The position numbers were made by a program, and so were the translations under genes. 64,000 nucleotides of DNA. It comes from Rothia halotolerans. Its GTDB lineage: Bacteria; Actinomycetota; Actinomycetes; Actinomycetales; Micrococcaceae. Every line of letters starts with the position of its first letter. The stretch's first letter is position 1. The notes under the pieces are model-generated. The model worked only from the letters and a program-made list of their open reading frames with translations, had not been told where the DNA came from and made no database searches. The stretch covers positions 248,001 to 312,000 of the forward strand of contig NZ_NOIU01000001.1 of NCBI RefSeq assembly GCF_004136635.1, given 5' to 3'. Below, piece by piece: positions 42,572-51,068 of the stretch.

Positions 42572-43503
42572 CGCTGACCGAGCGCATCCCCCACCGGCAC
42601 CGCGGCACCGTCGCGGTGCTCGCCGTCCTGCTCGGCTCGACCGCGCTGCAGAGCACGGCCGCGCTGGCCACCACGCTCTTCGACCGCCTGGGACCCATCG
42701 GGGTCTCCGGGCTGCGGATGCTCACCGGGGCCGTGTTCCTGCTGGTGATCGCGCGGCCGGCCTTCTGGCGCTTCACCCGCCGGGACTGGGTCTCGGTGGT
42801 CTCCTACGGCGTGGTGGCCTCGCTGATGAACGTCTTCTTCTACCTGGCCGTGGACCGGATCCCGCTCGGGGTCGCGGTGACGATCGAGTACCTGGGCGCC
42901 TTCGCCGTGGCGCTGATCGGGGTGCGGCGGCTGCGGGACGGGCTCTTCGCGGTCGGCGCGCTGGGCGGCGTCGTCATGATCGCCGGGCCCACCTTCGGTG
43001 CGGCAGACCTGCTGGGGTACCTCTTCGCGGCGTGCGCGGCGGCCTCGCTGGCCGGGTACACCATGCTGGCGGGGAAGATCGGGACCGGGACGCCGGCGTC
43101 CTCGGGCATCAAGGGGCTCTCGGTCTCGATCGCGATCGGCGCGATCCTGCTCTCCCCCGCGACGGTCGGGGCGATCCCGAGCATGGTGCCGGCCGACTGG
43201 GTGCTGGCGGCGTGCATCGGCGTCGTCGGGCTGGCGCTCGCGTTCAGCTGCGACGCGCTGGCGGTGACCCTGACCAGCCCCGCCGCGGCCGGGGTCTTCT
43301 TCAGCCTGGACCCGGTGGTCTCCTCGCTGGTCGGCGTGCTGCTGCTCGGGCAGGTGCTGCCGCCCCTGGCCTACGTCGGCATCGCGCTGATCGTTCTCTC
43401 CGGGGCCGCCGTGACCTGGCGGGCCAACCGCAGCGCCGTGCAGCTCGCGGCGCACACCGCTTCGCTGCGGGCCGTGGAGCACACGGAGCCTCCGCGGGGC
43501 TGA
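42568..43503 (+). CDS. EamA-family metabolite transporter (RhtA/YdcZ type)
   Basis: A 311-residue protein with ten hydrophobic segments in two EamA repeats (about 10-135 and 145-290). Such carriers export amino acids or other metabolites; RhtA-like threonine/homoserine export is possible but not shown. The GTG start overlaps the gluQ stop (GTGA), and AGGAGG lies six bases upstream, so the two are co-translated. The tail after residue 290 is polar. Confidence 0.82.
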   Translation: MTLTERIPHRHRGTVAVLAVLLGSTALQSTAALATTLFDRLGPIGVSGLRMLTGAVFLLVIARPAFWRFTRRDWVSVVSYGVVASLMNVFFYLAVDRIPLGVAVTIEYLGAFAVALIGVRRLRDGLFAVGALGGVVMIAGPTFGAADLLGYLFAACAAASLAGYTMLAGKIGTGTPASSGIKGLSVSIAIGAILLSPATVGAIPSMVPADWVLAACIGVVGLALAFSCDALAVTLTSPAAAGVFFSLDPVVSSLVGVLLLGQVLPPLAYVGIALIVLSGAAVTWRANRSAVQLAAHTASLRAVEHTEPPRG

Positions 43504-43709
43504 CACGGCGTGCCCGTTCCCGCCTCCCGGGCCGCGTCGCGTTGACCTGACCACCGCCATGCCGTAGGTTTCTCAGCGACCATCTGTGACCCAGGGCTCA
43601 CGGCCATTTTTACATAAGTACCCTTACCGTGTTTCACTGAGCTACTTGAGCGGCGAGGCCATGCCTCGCGCGCCTCGCACCGATTGAGACCTACTGGAGA
43701 CTCACCATC

Positions 43710-45275
43710 ATGACTGATCAGACGTATCAGTACATCGCCATCGGGATCTACTTCCTGGGCATGATCGCCATCGGCCTCTGGGCCAGCACCAAGAACAAGG
43801 ACGCCGAGGACTACATGCTCGGAGGGCGCTCCCTGCGGCCCTCCGTGGCCGCCCTCTCCGCGGGCGCCTCCGACATGTCCGGCTGGCTCGTGATGGGCCT
43901 GCCCGGAGCGATCTACATCGCCGGACTCCTCGACGCCTGGATGGCCATCGGCCTGACGATCGGCGCGTGGGTCAACTGGAAGATCGTGGCGCCGCGGCTG
44001 CGCGCCTACTCCGAGATCGCGGGCAACGCGATCACGCTCCCCTCCTTCTTCGACAACCGACTCAAGGCCCACGGCCTCTCCAGCCGCATCCTCCGCGTCT
44101 CCTGCGGGATCATCATCCTGCTCTTCTTCATCTTCTACGTCTCCTCGGGCATGGTAGCCGGCGGCAAGTTCTACCAGACCGCCTTCGGCGGGGACTACCT
44201 CTTCGGCATGCTCATCATCGCCGCCGTGACCGTCTTCTACACCTTCTTCGGCGGGTTCCTCGGCGCGACCTTCACCGACGTCGCCCAGGGCCTGCTCATC
44301 CTCGTCGCCCTGATCGCCGTGCCGGTCGTGGCGCTGTTCGAGTTCGGCGGCCCCACCGAGGTGTTCGACGCCGTCCGGGCCGCCAACCCGGACGCGCTCT
44401 CCCTCACGGCCGGCGCCACGGCGGTCGCCGTCATATCGTCGCTGGCCTGGGGCCTCGGCTACTTCGGGCAGCCGCACATCGTGGTCCGCTTCATGGCGCT
44501 GCGCAAGCCCACCGACGCGCCCACCGGGCGCCGCGTCGGCATCTCCTGGATGATCCTCGTGGTGCTGGGCACCATCTCGACGGCGCTGACCGGCATCGCC
44601 TACTTCTCGACCCACCCCGAGGCGAGCCTGACGGACACCCAGAGCGCCGAGACCGTGTTCCTGGACCTCTCACAGATCCTGTTCCACCCGCTGGTCGCCG
44701 GGTTCGTCCTGGCCGCCGTGCTGGCCGCGATCATGTCCACCGTCTCCTCCCAGCTGATCGTCTCCTCCTCGGCCGCCGTCGAGGACCTCGCGATGCTCCT
44801 CATCAAGCGCAAGCCCACTCCGCGGACCCAGCTCTGGATGAGCCGCAGCTCCGTGCTGATCGTCGCGATCATCGCGGCGCTGATCGCCCTCGACGACCAG
44901 GCCGCCGTCTTGGACCTCGTCTCCTTCGCCTGGGCCGGCTTCGGCGCCGCCTTCGGCCCGCTGATGCTGCTCTCCCTGTTCTGGAGGAAGCTCACCGCCA
45001 CGGGCGGGCTGCTGTCCATGCTGAGCGGCGCCATCGTGACCATCTTGTGGGCCTACGTGATCGGCGATCCCGAGTCCACCGGCATCCTCGGCCTCTACGA
45101 GATGGTGCCCGGCTTCGCGGCGGGCCTCATCGTCGGCATCGTGGCCTCGCTGGCCACCTACCGGCCGTCCGAGCGGGTCGAGCGGGAGTTCGCGGCCGCT
45201 CGCGTCTTCGCGAGGACCGGCGATTTCCCCGCCCCCGAGGCTCGCGAGCCCGAGTCCGTGGGCAGCCGCGACTGA
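43710..45275 (+). CDS. putP: Sodium/proline symporter
   Basis: A 521-residue sodium:solute symporter (SSS family) with about thirteen helices. The motif SAGASDMSGWLVMGLPG near residues 50-66 and the sequence GGRSLRP just before it are typical of PutP, including the serine and aspartate of the sodium/proline site. It imports proline as nutrient or osmolyte. GGAG lies about ten bases before the ATG. A GC-poor leader of about 200 bases, with no gene, precedes it and probably holds the promoter. A hairpin follows the stop. Confidence 0.92.
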   Translation: MTDQTYQYIAIGIYFLGMIAIGLWASTKNKDAEDYMLGGRSLRPSVAALSAGASDMSGWLVMGLPGAIYIAGLLDAWMAIGLTIGAWVNWKIVAPRLRAYSEIAGNAITLPSFFDNRLKAHGLSSRILRVSCGIIILLFFIFYVSSGMVAGGKFYQTAFGGDYLFGMLIIAAVTVFYTFFGGFLGATFTDVAQGLLILVALIAVPVVALFEFGGPTEVFDAVRAANPDALSLTAGATAVAVISSLAWGLGYFGQPHIVVRFMALRKPTDAPTGRRVGISWMILVVLGTISTALTGIAYFSTHPEASLTDTQSAETVFLDLSQILFHPLVAGFVLAAVLAAIMSTVSSQLIVSSSAAVEDLAMLLIKRKPTPRTQLWMSRSSVLIVAIIAALIALDDQAAVLDLVSFAWAGFGAAFGPLMLLSLFWRKLTATGGLLSMLSGAIVTILWAYVIGDPESTGILGLYEMVPGFAAGLIVGIVASLATYRPSERVEREFAAARVFARTGDFPAPEAREPESVGSRD

Positions 45276-45300
45276 GGGCCGGCTCACCCGCCGGACCGAC

Positions 45301-45336
45301 GGGGCCGGCGTCGTCATCATCGACGACGCCGGCCCC
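45301..45336 (+). terminator. Terminator after putP
   Basis: A 14-base-pair perfect outer stem (45301-45314 with 45323-45336) that can extend inward. It lies 25 bases after the putP stop. Confidence 0.8.
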
Positions 45337-45378
45337 GCGCCGTGTCCGACCCCGGGGCGCCGCTCCCTCGCCCGGGAC

Positions 45379-45392
45379 TAGACTCGGCACCG
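45379..45392 (+). promoter_or_regulatory. Leaderless menB promoter (-10 TAGACT)
   Basis: TAGACT (45379-45384) stands eight bases before the menB ATG at 45393. The same hexamer is used in front of murB. Confidence 0.55.
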
Positions 45393-46364
45393 ATGACTAC
45401 TTCAGCCGCCTCCCCCGCCCCGCTCCCCCCGTCCGTCTCCGAGACCTTCGACCCGCGCCGCTGGCGGCTCGTCGAGGGCTTCGAGGAGCTGACGGACGTG
45501 ACCTATCACCGCCAGGTGGAGCGCGACGCCGAGGGCGTCGTGGTCCGCGACCTCCCCTGCGTGCGCATCGCCTTCGACCGCCCCGAGGTCCGCAACGCCT
45601 TCCGCCCCGGCACCGTGGACGAGCTGTACCGCGTCCTGGACCACGCCCGGATGACCGGCGACGTCGGGACCGTGCTGCTGACCGGCAACGGCCCCTCCCC
45701 CAAGGACGGCGGCTGGGCCTTCTGCTCCGGCGGCGACCAGCGCATCCGCGGCCGCGACGGATACCGCTACGCCGAGGGCGAGACGGCGGAGAGCATCGAC
45801 CCGGCCCGCGCCGGGCGGCTGCACATCCTGGAGGTCCAGCGCCTGATCCGCACCATGCCCAAGGTCGTCATAGCGGTGGTCTCCGGCTGGGCCGCGGGCG
45901 GCGGGCACTCGCTGCACGTGGTCTGCGACCTGACCATCGCCTCGCGCGAGCACGGCATGTTCAAGCAGACCGACGCGACCGTGGGCTCCTTCGACGCCGG
46001 CTACGGCTCGGCCCTGCTGGCCCGCCAGGTGGGCCAGAAGGCGGCCCGGGAGATCTTCTTCCTCGCCCGCGAGTACGACGCCGAGCGCATGCGCGAGCTG
46101 GGAGCGGTCAACATCGTGGCCGACCACGCCGAGCTGGAGGAGACGGCGCTGGAGTGCGCGGCCGACGTCGCCCGCCAGTCCCCGCAGGCCGTGCGCATGC
46201 TGAAGTTCGCGTTCAACCTGCCCGACGACGGCATGGTCGGCCAGCAGGTCTTCGCCGGCGAGGCGACCCGCATGGCCTACATGACCGACGAGGCCGTGGA
46301 GGGGCGCGACGCGTTCCTCGGCAAGCGCGACCCCGACTGGTCGGCCTACCCCTACTACTTCTGA
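45393..46364 (+). CDS. menB: 1,4-Dihydroxy-2-naphthoyl-CoA synthase
   Basis: A 323-residue crotonase-fold enzyme that closes the naphthoquinone ring from o-succinylbenzoyl-CoA. The oxyanion-hole motifs are GWAFCSGGDQRIRG and VSGWAAGGGHSL; MenB-specific features are FKQTDATVGSFDAGYGSALLA and the C-terminal RDPDWSAYPYYF. The start at 45393 matches the beginning of homology; the longer open frame upstream runs through the putP terminator. It overlaps menE by one base (TGATG), forming the menB-menE-menA block. Confidence 0.96.
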   Translation: MTTSAASPAPLPPSVSETFDPRRWRLVEGFEELTDVTYHRQVERDAEGVVVRDLPCVRIAFDRPEVRNAFRPGTVDELYRVLDHARMTGDVGTVLLTGNGPSPKDGGWAFCSGGDQRIRGRDGYRYAEGETAESIDPARAGRLHILEVQRLIRTMPKVVIAVVSGWAAGGGHSLHVVCDLTIASREHGMFKQTDATVGSFDAGYGSALLARQVGQKAAREIFFLAREYDAERMRELGAVNIVADHAELEETALECAADVARQSPQAVRMLKFAFNLPDDGMVGQQVFAGEATRMAYMTDEAVEGRDAFLGKRDPDWSAYPYYF

Positions 46365-47746
46365 TGGCGGCGCACGACGCCGAGCCGCTGCAGGCCCCCG
46401 GGCCCGTGGCGGCGGAGGTCCCCGTGCTGGACGGGCCCGGGTCCGTGACGCCCTCGGGCCTGCTGACGGCCCTCGAGCCGCTGCTCGGGGCGGGTTCCGC
46501 CGCTTCCCCCGGGTCCGGCACCCCCGGCCTCGGCGACGCGGCGCAGGACGAGCGCCCCGCCCTGGTGGTCGCGACCTCCGGGTCCACGGGCGCGCCCAAG
46601 CGCACCGTCCTCTCGGCCGGCGCGCTGCGGGCCTCGGGGACCGCCACGGCCGCCGCGACCTCCTCCGCCGGCGCCTCGTGGCTGCTCGCGCTGCCGGTGC
46701 ACTACGTCGCGGGCGCGCAGGTGATCGCCCGGTCGGTGCTGGCCGGGACCGAGCCGGTCGTGCTGCCCTCGGCGCCGGGCTCCGGCACGCCCGGCTTCAC
46801 CGCCGCCGACTTCCTGGCCGGCGTCGAGGCCCTCCCCGCCGGGCCGCGGATGACCTCGCTCGTGCCCACCCAGGTGCACACGCTGCTGGAGGCCGCGGAG
46901 TCCGGCGAGGTCCCCGCCGGCGAGCTGCTGGAGGCCCTGCGCTCCTTCACCGCGATCCTGCTCGGCGGCGCCCCCGCCTCCCGCCGGCTGCTGCGCCGCT
47001 GCGAGGAGCTGGAGGTGCCGCTCGTGCTCACCTACGGCAGCGCCGAGACCGCCGGGGGATGCGTGTACGACGGCGTCCCCCTGCCCGGCGTCGAGGTCCG
47101 CATCGAGCACGACGACGCCGGCCCGTCCGACGTCCCGCTCCCCGGCGACCCCGCATCCGGCCGGTCCGGCGCGCCCGCCGGCCCCACGCCCGACGTTCTC
47201 GCTCCCGCCGGCACCGGCCGCCCGGGCCGCATCTGGCTGGGCGGCCCCACGATCGCCCACGGCTACCTCGGCGACCCCGCCCGCACCGCGGGCCACTTCC
47301 TCCGCGACGCGGCGGGGACCCGCTGGTACGGCACCGACGACCTCGGCCTCCTGCGCGAGGACGGCGAGGGACGCGGAGCGCGGCTGGCCGTCTCCGGGCG
47401 GGCGGACGACGTCGTCATCACCGGCGGCGTCAAGGTCTCGGCGCGCGCCGTGGCCGCGGCCCTCGAGGAGGACCCGGGGGTGCGCGAGGCCCTGGTGGTC
47501 GGCGTGCCGGACGAGCGCTGGGGCACGGCCGTCGCCGCCCTCCTCTCGCGGGCCCCCGGCGCCGCGGTGAACACCCCGGCGCTGAGGGAGCGCGTCGCGC
47601 AGCGCCTCGGGCGGGCCGCCGCGCCGAAGACCCTGCTGGTCCTCGACGCGCTGCCCGCCGCGAGCACCGGCAAGCCGGACCGGGCCGCCGCGGCCCGGCT
47701 GCTGGCCGCCGAGCACCGGCGAGGCGGGACGCCTCGTGCGAGGTGA
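46364..47746 (+). CDS. menE: o-Succinylbenzoate-CoA ligase
   Basis: A 460-residue member of the acyl-adenylate-forming family that activates o-succinylbenzoate with ATP and CoA. The P-loop TSGSTGAPK is near 68-76, the motif YGSAETAGG near 225, then TDDLG, GRADDVVITGGVKV and the C-terminal catalytic lysine in STGKPDR. The sequence is short for the family, as actinobacterial MenE usually are, and unusually rich in Ala, Gly and Pro. The start overlaps the menB stop; translation must be coupled. Confidence 0.93.
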   Translation: MAAHDAEPLQAPGPVAAEVPVLDGPGSVTPSGLLTALEPLLGAGSAASPGSGTPGLGDAAQDERPALVVATSGSTGAPKRTVLSAGALRASGTATAAATSSAGASWLLALPVHYVAGAQVIARSVLAGTEPVVLPSAPGSGTPGFTAADFLAGVEALPAGPRMTSLVPTQVHTLLEAAESGEVPAGELLEALRSFTAILLGGAPASRRLLRRCEELEVPLVLTYGSAETAGGCVYDGVPLPGVEVRIEHDDAGPSDVPLPGDPASGRSGAPAGPTPDVLAPAGTGRPGRIWLGGPTIAHGYLGDPARTAGHFLRDAAGTRWYGTDDLGLLREDGEGRGARLAVSGRADDVVITGGVKVSARAVAAALEEDPGVREALVVGVPDERWGTAVAALLSRAPGAAVNTPALRERVAQRLGRAAAPKTLLVLDALPAASTGKPDRAAAARLLAAEHRRGGTPRAR

Positions 47747-47792
47747 GACAATGAGAGCTGATCAATCGCAGAGAGAAGACGGGAGGGCTCAC

Positions 47793-48677
47793 GTGGCCTC
47801 AGTGGGAGAGTGGATCGAGGGGGCGCGGCTGAGGACCCTGCCGCTGGCGGTGGCGCCGGTGGTCGCGGGCACCGCGGCGGCGGTGTCCCTGGAGGCCTTC
47901 CACCCCGGCCGGGCGGTCCTCGCCCTGCTGGTGGCGCTCTTCCTCCAGATCGGGGTCAACTACGCCAACGACTACTCGGACGGCATCAAGGGCACCGACG
48001 AGCAGCGGGTCGGCCCGCTGCGGCTCACCGGCTCCGGGGCGGCCCGCCCCGGCCAGGTGAAGTTCGCCGCCTTCGCGTGCTTCGCCGCCGCCCTGATCGC
48101 CGGGCTGGTGCTGATCGTGCAGACCCGCCAGTGGTGGTTCCTGGTCATCGGCGCCTCGGCCGTGCTGGCCGCCTGGGGGTACACCGGCGGCAAGCGGCCC
48201 TACGGGTACATGGGCCTGGGCGACCTCTTCGTCTTCGTCTACTTCGGCCTGGTCGCGACCCTCGGCACGGTCTACGTGCAGGCCGACCGGCTCTCCCTGA
48301 CCGCGGTGATGGCCTCGCTCGCGATGGGCCTGATCGCCTGCGCCCTGCTCATGGCCAACAACCTCCGCGACGTCCCCACGGACGCGGAGTCCGGCAAGCT
48401 CACCCTGGCGGTGCGGATCGGAGCCCCGGCCGCCCGGCTGGCCTACGCCGTCGAGCTCGGCCTCGCCTTCGCCCTCATGCTCTTCGCCGTGCCGCAGAAC
48501 CCGTGGAACCTGCTGGTCTTCCTCGCGCTGCCGCTGGCCTGGGCCGCCGCCCGGACGGTGCTGGTGACCCGCGAGGCCCGGGCCCTGATCCCCGTGCTCA
48601 AGCAGACCGGCCTGCTCAGCCTGCTCTTCGCGGTGCTCCTGCTGGTCGCCGGCGCGATCGGGGCGTGGTCCGCATGA
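47793..48677 (+). CDS. menA: 1,4-Dihydroxy-2-naphthoate polyprenyltransferase
   Basis: A 294-residue UbiA-family membrane prenyltransferase that attaches the polyprenyl chain to the naphthoate ring. The Asp-rich motif NYANDYSDGIKGTDE (about residues 49-63) binds Mg-diphosphate; a second appears as NNLRDVPTDAESGK. About eight helices are visible. The GTG at 47793 is chosen because GGAGG lies six bases upstream; longer frames would run into menE. The next gene overlaps its stop (ATGA). Confidence 0.95.
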   Translation: MASVGEWIEGARLRTLPLAVAPVVAGTAAAVSLEAFHPGRAVLALLVALFLQIGVNYANDYSDGIKGTDEQRVGPLRLTGSGAARPGQVKFAAFACFAAALIAGLVLIVQTRQWWFLVIGASAVLAAWGYTGGKRPYGYMGLGDLFVFVYFGLVATLGTVYVQADRLSLTAVMASLAMGLIACALLMANNLRDVPTDAESGKLTLAVRIGAPAARLAYAVELGLAFALMLFAVPQNPWNLLVFLALPLAWAAARTVLVTREARALIPVLKQTGLLSLLFAVLLLVAGAIGAWSA

Positions 48678-49957
48678 GCCCCCGCGAGGACGACGCCGCC
48701 CGCCCCGCCGGATCGCGCAAGGTCACGGTCGCCTGGTTCATCGTGATCCTGCTGATCGCCTCCTGCCTCCGCCCGGCCCTGACCTCGATCGGCCCGGTGC
48801 TGGACCGGATGGGCTCGGACACCGGCCTCAACGCCGCCGGGCTCGGCATGCTCGGCGCGCTGCCCCTGTTCGCCTTCGCCCTGCTCTCCCCGCTCGTCTC
48901 GGTCCCCGCCCAGCGGCTGGGGATCGAGCGGGTGCTCCTGGTCGCCCTGGTGGTCCTGGGCCTCGGCATCCTCGCGCGCTCGACGCCGGGGATCGCCCTG
49001 CTCTGGGTCGGCACCCTGTGCATCGGCGCCGGCATCGCGACCGCCAACGTCCTGGTGCCGGTGATCGTCAAGCGCGACTTCTCCCGGTACATCTCCGTGA
49101 TGACCGGCCTGTACACCGCCGTGGTCTCGGTCAGCGCGGGGCTCTCCGCGGGGCTGACCGCCCCGCTCGCCGCGACCCTGCCCGGCTCCTGGCGCGCAGC
49201 GCTCGCCCTGTGGGCGATCATCCCGCTCGCCTGCGCCATCTGGTGGGCCCTCCTCATCCGCGGCCCCCGCTCCGGACGCGGTGGGACCGGGTCGAAGCGC
49301 ATGTCGGTGGCCGAGGCGGTCACCGGCGCGATGCCCGCCGTGGCCTCCTCGGCGGAGCCGCTGGCCAGCCGCAAGGTCTCGCTGCTGCGCTCCCCCATCG
49401 CCTGGCAGGTGACGGTGTTCATGGGCATCCAGTCCATCATCTTCTACACGATGAGCACCTGGCTGCCCGGCATGGAGGCGGAGATCGGCAACGACCCCGC
49501 GCTCGCCGGCTGGCACATGTTCACGATGCAGATCGTCGGCATCGCCGGGAACCTCAGCGTCAGCCTGCTGGCCGAGCGGTGGCGCTCCCAGAGCTGGCTC
49601 GCGATGGTCCTGGCCGGCTGCCTGATCGTGGGGACCGCCGGGGCGCTGGCCGCGCCGCAGGCGGCCATCGTCTGGGTCGGGCTGGCCGGCATCGGCTGCG
49701 GCGGGAGCTTCTCCCTCTCGCTGGCGATGATCGGGCTGCGCACCTCCCACCCGGCGCAGACCATGCGCCTGTCCGGGATGGCTCAGTGCCTGGGCTACCT
49801 CATGGCGGCGGCCGGCCCGCTGCTGACCGGGTGGATCGCCGAGACGACCGGCACCTGGGCGACCGTGCTGTGGGGCCTGCTGGTGCTGGTGAGCATCCAG
49901 TTCGTCGCCGGCGCGCTCGCCGGGCGCAACCGCAAGATCGGCGAGCCCGCCTCTTAG
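48674..49957 (+). CDS. CynX/NimT-type MFS transporter
   Basis: A 427-residue MFS protein with twelve predicted helices. The opening SCLRPALTSIGPVLD and the segment ANVLVPVIVKRDF are characteristic of the CynX/NimT branch, which includes cyanate and nitroimidazole-related carriers. The substrate is unknown. The start overlaps the menA stop by four bases, so it is translated with the men genes, but a direct role in menaquinone synthesis is not implied. Confidence 0.85.
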   Translation: MSPREDDAARPAGSRKVTVAWFIVILLIASCLRPALTSIGPVLDRMGSDTGLNAAGLGMLGALPLFAFALLSPLVSVPAQRLGIERVLLVALVVLGLGILARSTPGIALLWVGTLCIGAGIATANVLVPVIVKRDFSRYISVMTGLYTAVVSVSAGLSAGLTAPLAATLPGSWRAALALWAIIPLACAIWWALLIRGPRSGRGGTGSKRMSVAEAVTGAMPAVASSAEPLASRKVSLLRSPIAWQVTVFMGIQSIIFYTMSTWLPGMEAEIGNDPALAGWHMFTMQIVGIAGNLSVSLLAERWRSQSWLAMVLAGCLIVGTAGALAAPQAAIVWVGLAGIGCGGSFSLSLAMIGLRTSHPAQTMRLSGMAQCLGYLMAAAGPLLTGWIAETTGTWATVLWGLLVLVSIQFVAGALAGRNRKIGEPAS

Positions 49958-50013
49958 GGCCGGGCCGTCGGGGCGGCGGACGCGCGAGGACGGCGGCTCA
50001 GGCCTCCGCGGGC

Positions 50014-50307
50014 TCAGACCTCGCGGCCCTCGCGGCGCAGCCTCTCGTCCACGTAGGAGTCCTCGACCTCCGCGTCGGCCTCGGCCGCCGTCCGGCGGCG
50101 CCGCCGGGGCACGACGCGGTGCCACAGGCGGGCGAAGTCCCGGCCCGCGGCGGCGTGCAGCCGGGGGAAGGCCAGGTAGGAGACGGCGAAGCCGATGATC
50201 ACGGCGAAGAGGCCGCCGAGGACCAGGCCGGTGCCGAACCATACGCAGGCGCAGAACACCACCGCCATGATGCCGAAGCGCACGAGGGTGTAGTACAAGA
50301 AGTTCAC
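50014..50307 (-). CDS. DUF4229 small membrane protein
   Basis: A 97-residue protein with two membrane helices (about residues 3-22 and 25-45) and then a basic, arginine-rich cytoplasmic tail. The N-terminal LYYTLVRFGIM pattern fits DUF4229, a small family of actinobacterial membrane proteins of unknown role that in many relatives lies near menA. The GTG start at 50307 has no ribosome site; TACCAT eight bases upstream suggests a leaderless mRNA. It faces the end of the CynX-type gene. Confidence 0.8.
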   Translation of the reverse strand: MNFLYYTLVRFGIMAVVFCACVWFGTGLVLGGLFAVIIGFAVSYLAFPRLHAAAGRDFARLWHRVVPRRRRRTAAEADAEVEDSYVDERLRREGREV

Positions 50308-50321
50308 GGGAACACATGGTA
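50308..50321 (-). promoter_or_regulatory. Leaderless DUF4229 promoter (-10 TACCAT)
   Basis: Minus-strand TACCAT (50316-50321) with eight bases to the GTG start. It is back to back with the PLDc_N promoter some 55 bases away. Confidence 0.4.
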
Positions 50322-50374
50322 CCCGGCTTGCCTGAACGCCCGCTCAGTACAGGTCAGCCCCAGGTTCGTACCGG

Positions 50375-50386
50375 TAGAATGGCAGT
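50375..50386 (+). promoter_or_regulatory. Leaderless promoter of the PLDc_N gene (-10 TAGAAT)
   Basis: TAGAAT (50375-50380), nearly the ideal -10 hexamer, is followed by six bases and the ATG at 50387. No ribosome site is seen. Confidence 0.5.
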
Positions 50387-50863
50387 ATGCGCGCAGTTCT
50401 GATCATCGCCGCGGGGGCCCTCATCGTGGGGCTCACCATCTACGCCGTCCTGGACATCTCCCGCACCTCCCGGGAGCGGACCAAGGCCGTCTCCAAACCG
50501 CTCTGGGTGATCATCGCTCTGCTGTTCCCGGTGATCGGGCCCGGCCTGTGGCTGTTCTTCGGCACGGAACGGGCCTCCGCCCGGGGGACCGCCGGGGCCG
50601 CCGTCGGCCCCTCCCACGCCCCCGCGCCCGACGACGACGCCGCGTACCTGGAGTTCCTCGCCAAGCAGGCCCAGCGCCGCCGCGCCGACGAGGAGCGCGC
50701 CAAGCGCGAGGAGGAGAAGCGGCGCCGGCGCGAGCAGGGCGGCGCCTCCCCCGACCCCGGCAAGAACCCCGACGACGACGGGGACTCCCCCGGCCGCCCG
50801 CCGGGGGACCCCGCCCCGAGCGACCATGACGACGACGGCCCGCGGGAGGACCGCGGCCGCTAG
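50387..50863 (+). CDS. PLDc_N-domain membrane protein
   Basis: A 158-residue protein: a first helix (about 3-22), a short charged loop, and a second helix (KPLWVIIALLFPVIGPGLWLFFG), the signature of the phospholipase D-nuclease N-terminal module that also occurs alone in actinobacteria. The rest (about 65-158) is a disordered, highly charged cytoplasmic tail with a basic helix (RRRADEERAKREEEKRRRR) and an acidic end. No catalytic PLD motif is present. The role is unknown. Confidence 0.78.
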   Translation: MRAVLIIAAGALIVGLTIYAVLDISRTSRERTKAVSKPLWVIIALLFPVIGPGLWLFFGTERASARGTAGAAVGPSHAPAPDDDAAYLEFLAKQAQRRRADEERAKREEEKRRRREQGGASPDPGKNPDDDGDSPGRPPGDPAPSDHDDDGPREDRGR

Positions 50864-50993
50864 CGCGGAGCTCTGCCCGCGCTGCCCGCCGGGACATCGC
50901 CTCTCCCCGGAAGAGGCCCCTCTCCCCCGAGAGCGCATCTGTCCCCGCCAGCCGAGCGCATTGTCCCCGCCCCCGGCCACCCGGCCACAGAGA

Positions 50994-51027
50994 AAGGCCC
51001 CGGATCCGCGCACGGATCCGGGGCCTT
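50994..51027. terminator. Bidirectional terminator between PLDc_N gene and ccsB
   Basis: A perfect 15-base-pair stem (50994-51008 with 51013-51027) and four-base loop lies between convergent genes. Confidence 0.82.
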
Positions 51028-51068
51028 CGCCGTCCCCTCGGCGCTGCGCCGAGGGAACCTCCTCCCGC

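Noticed and set aside
43967-47746. A 1259-codon open frame ending in menE
   Set aside because: It passes through putP and menB in a wrong frame. Only the region from 46364 shows MenE homology.
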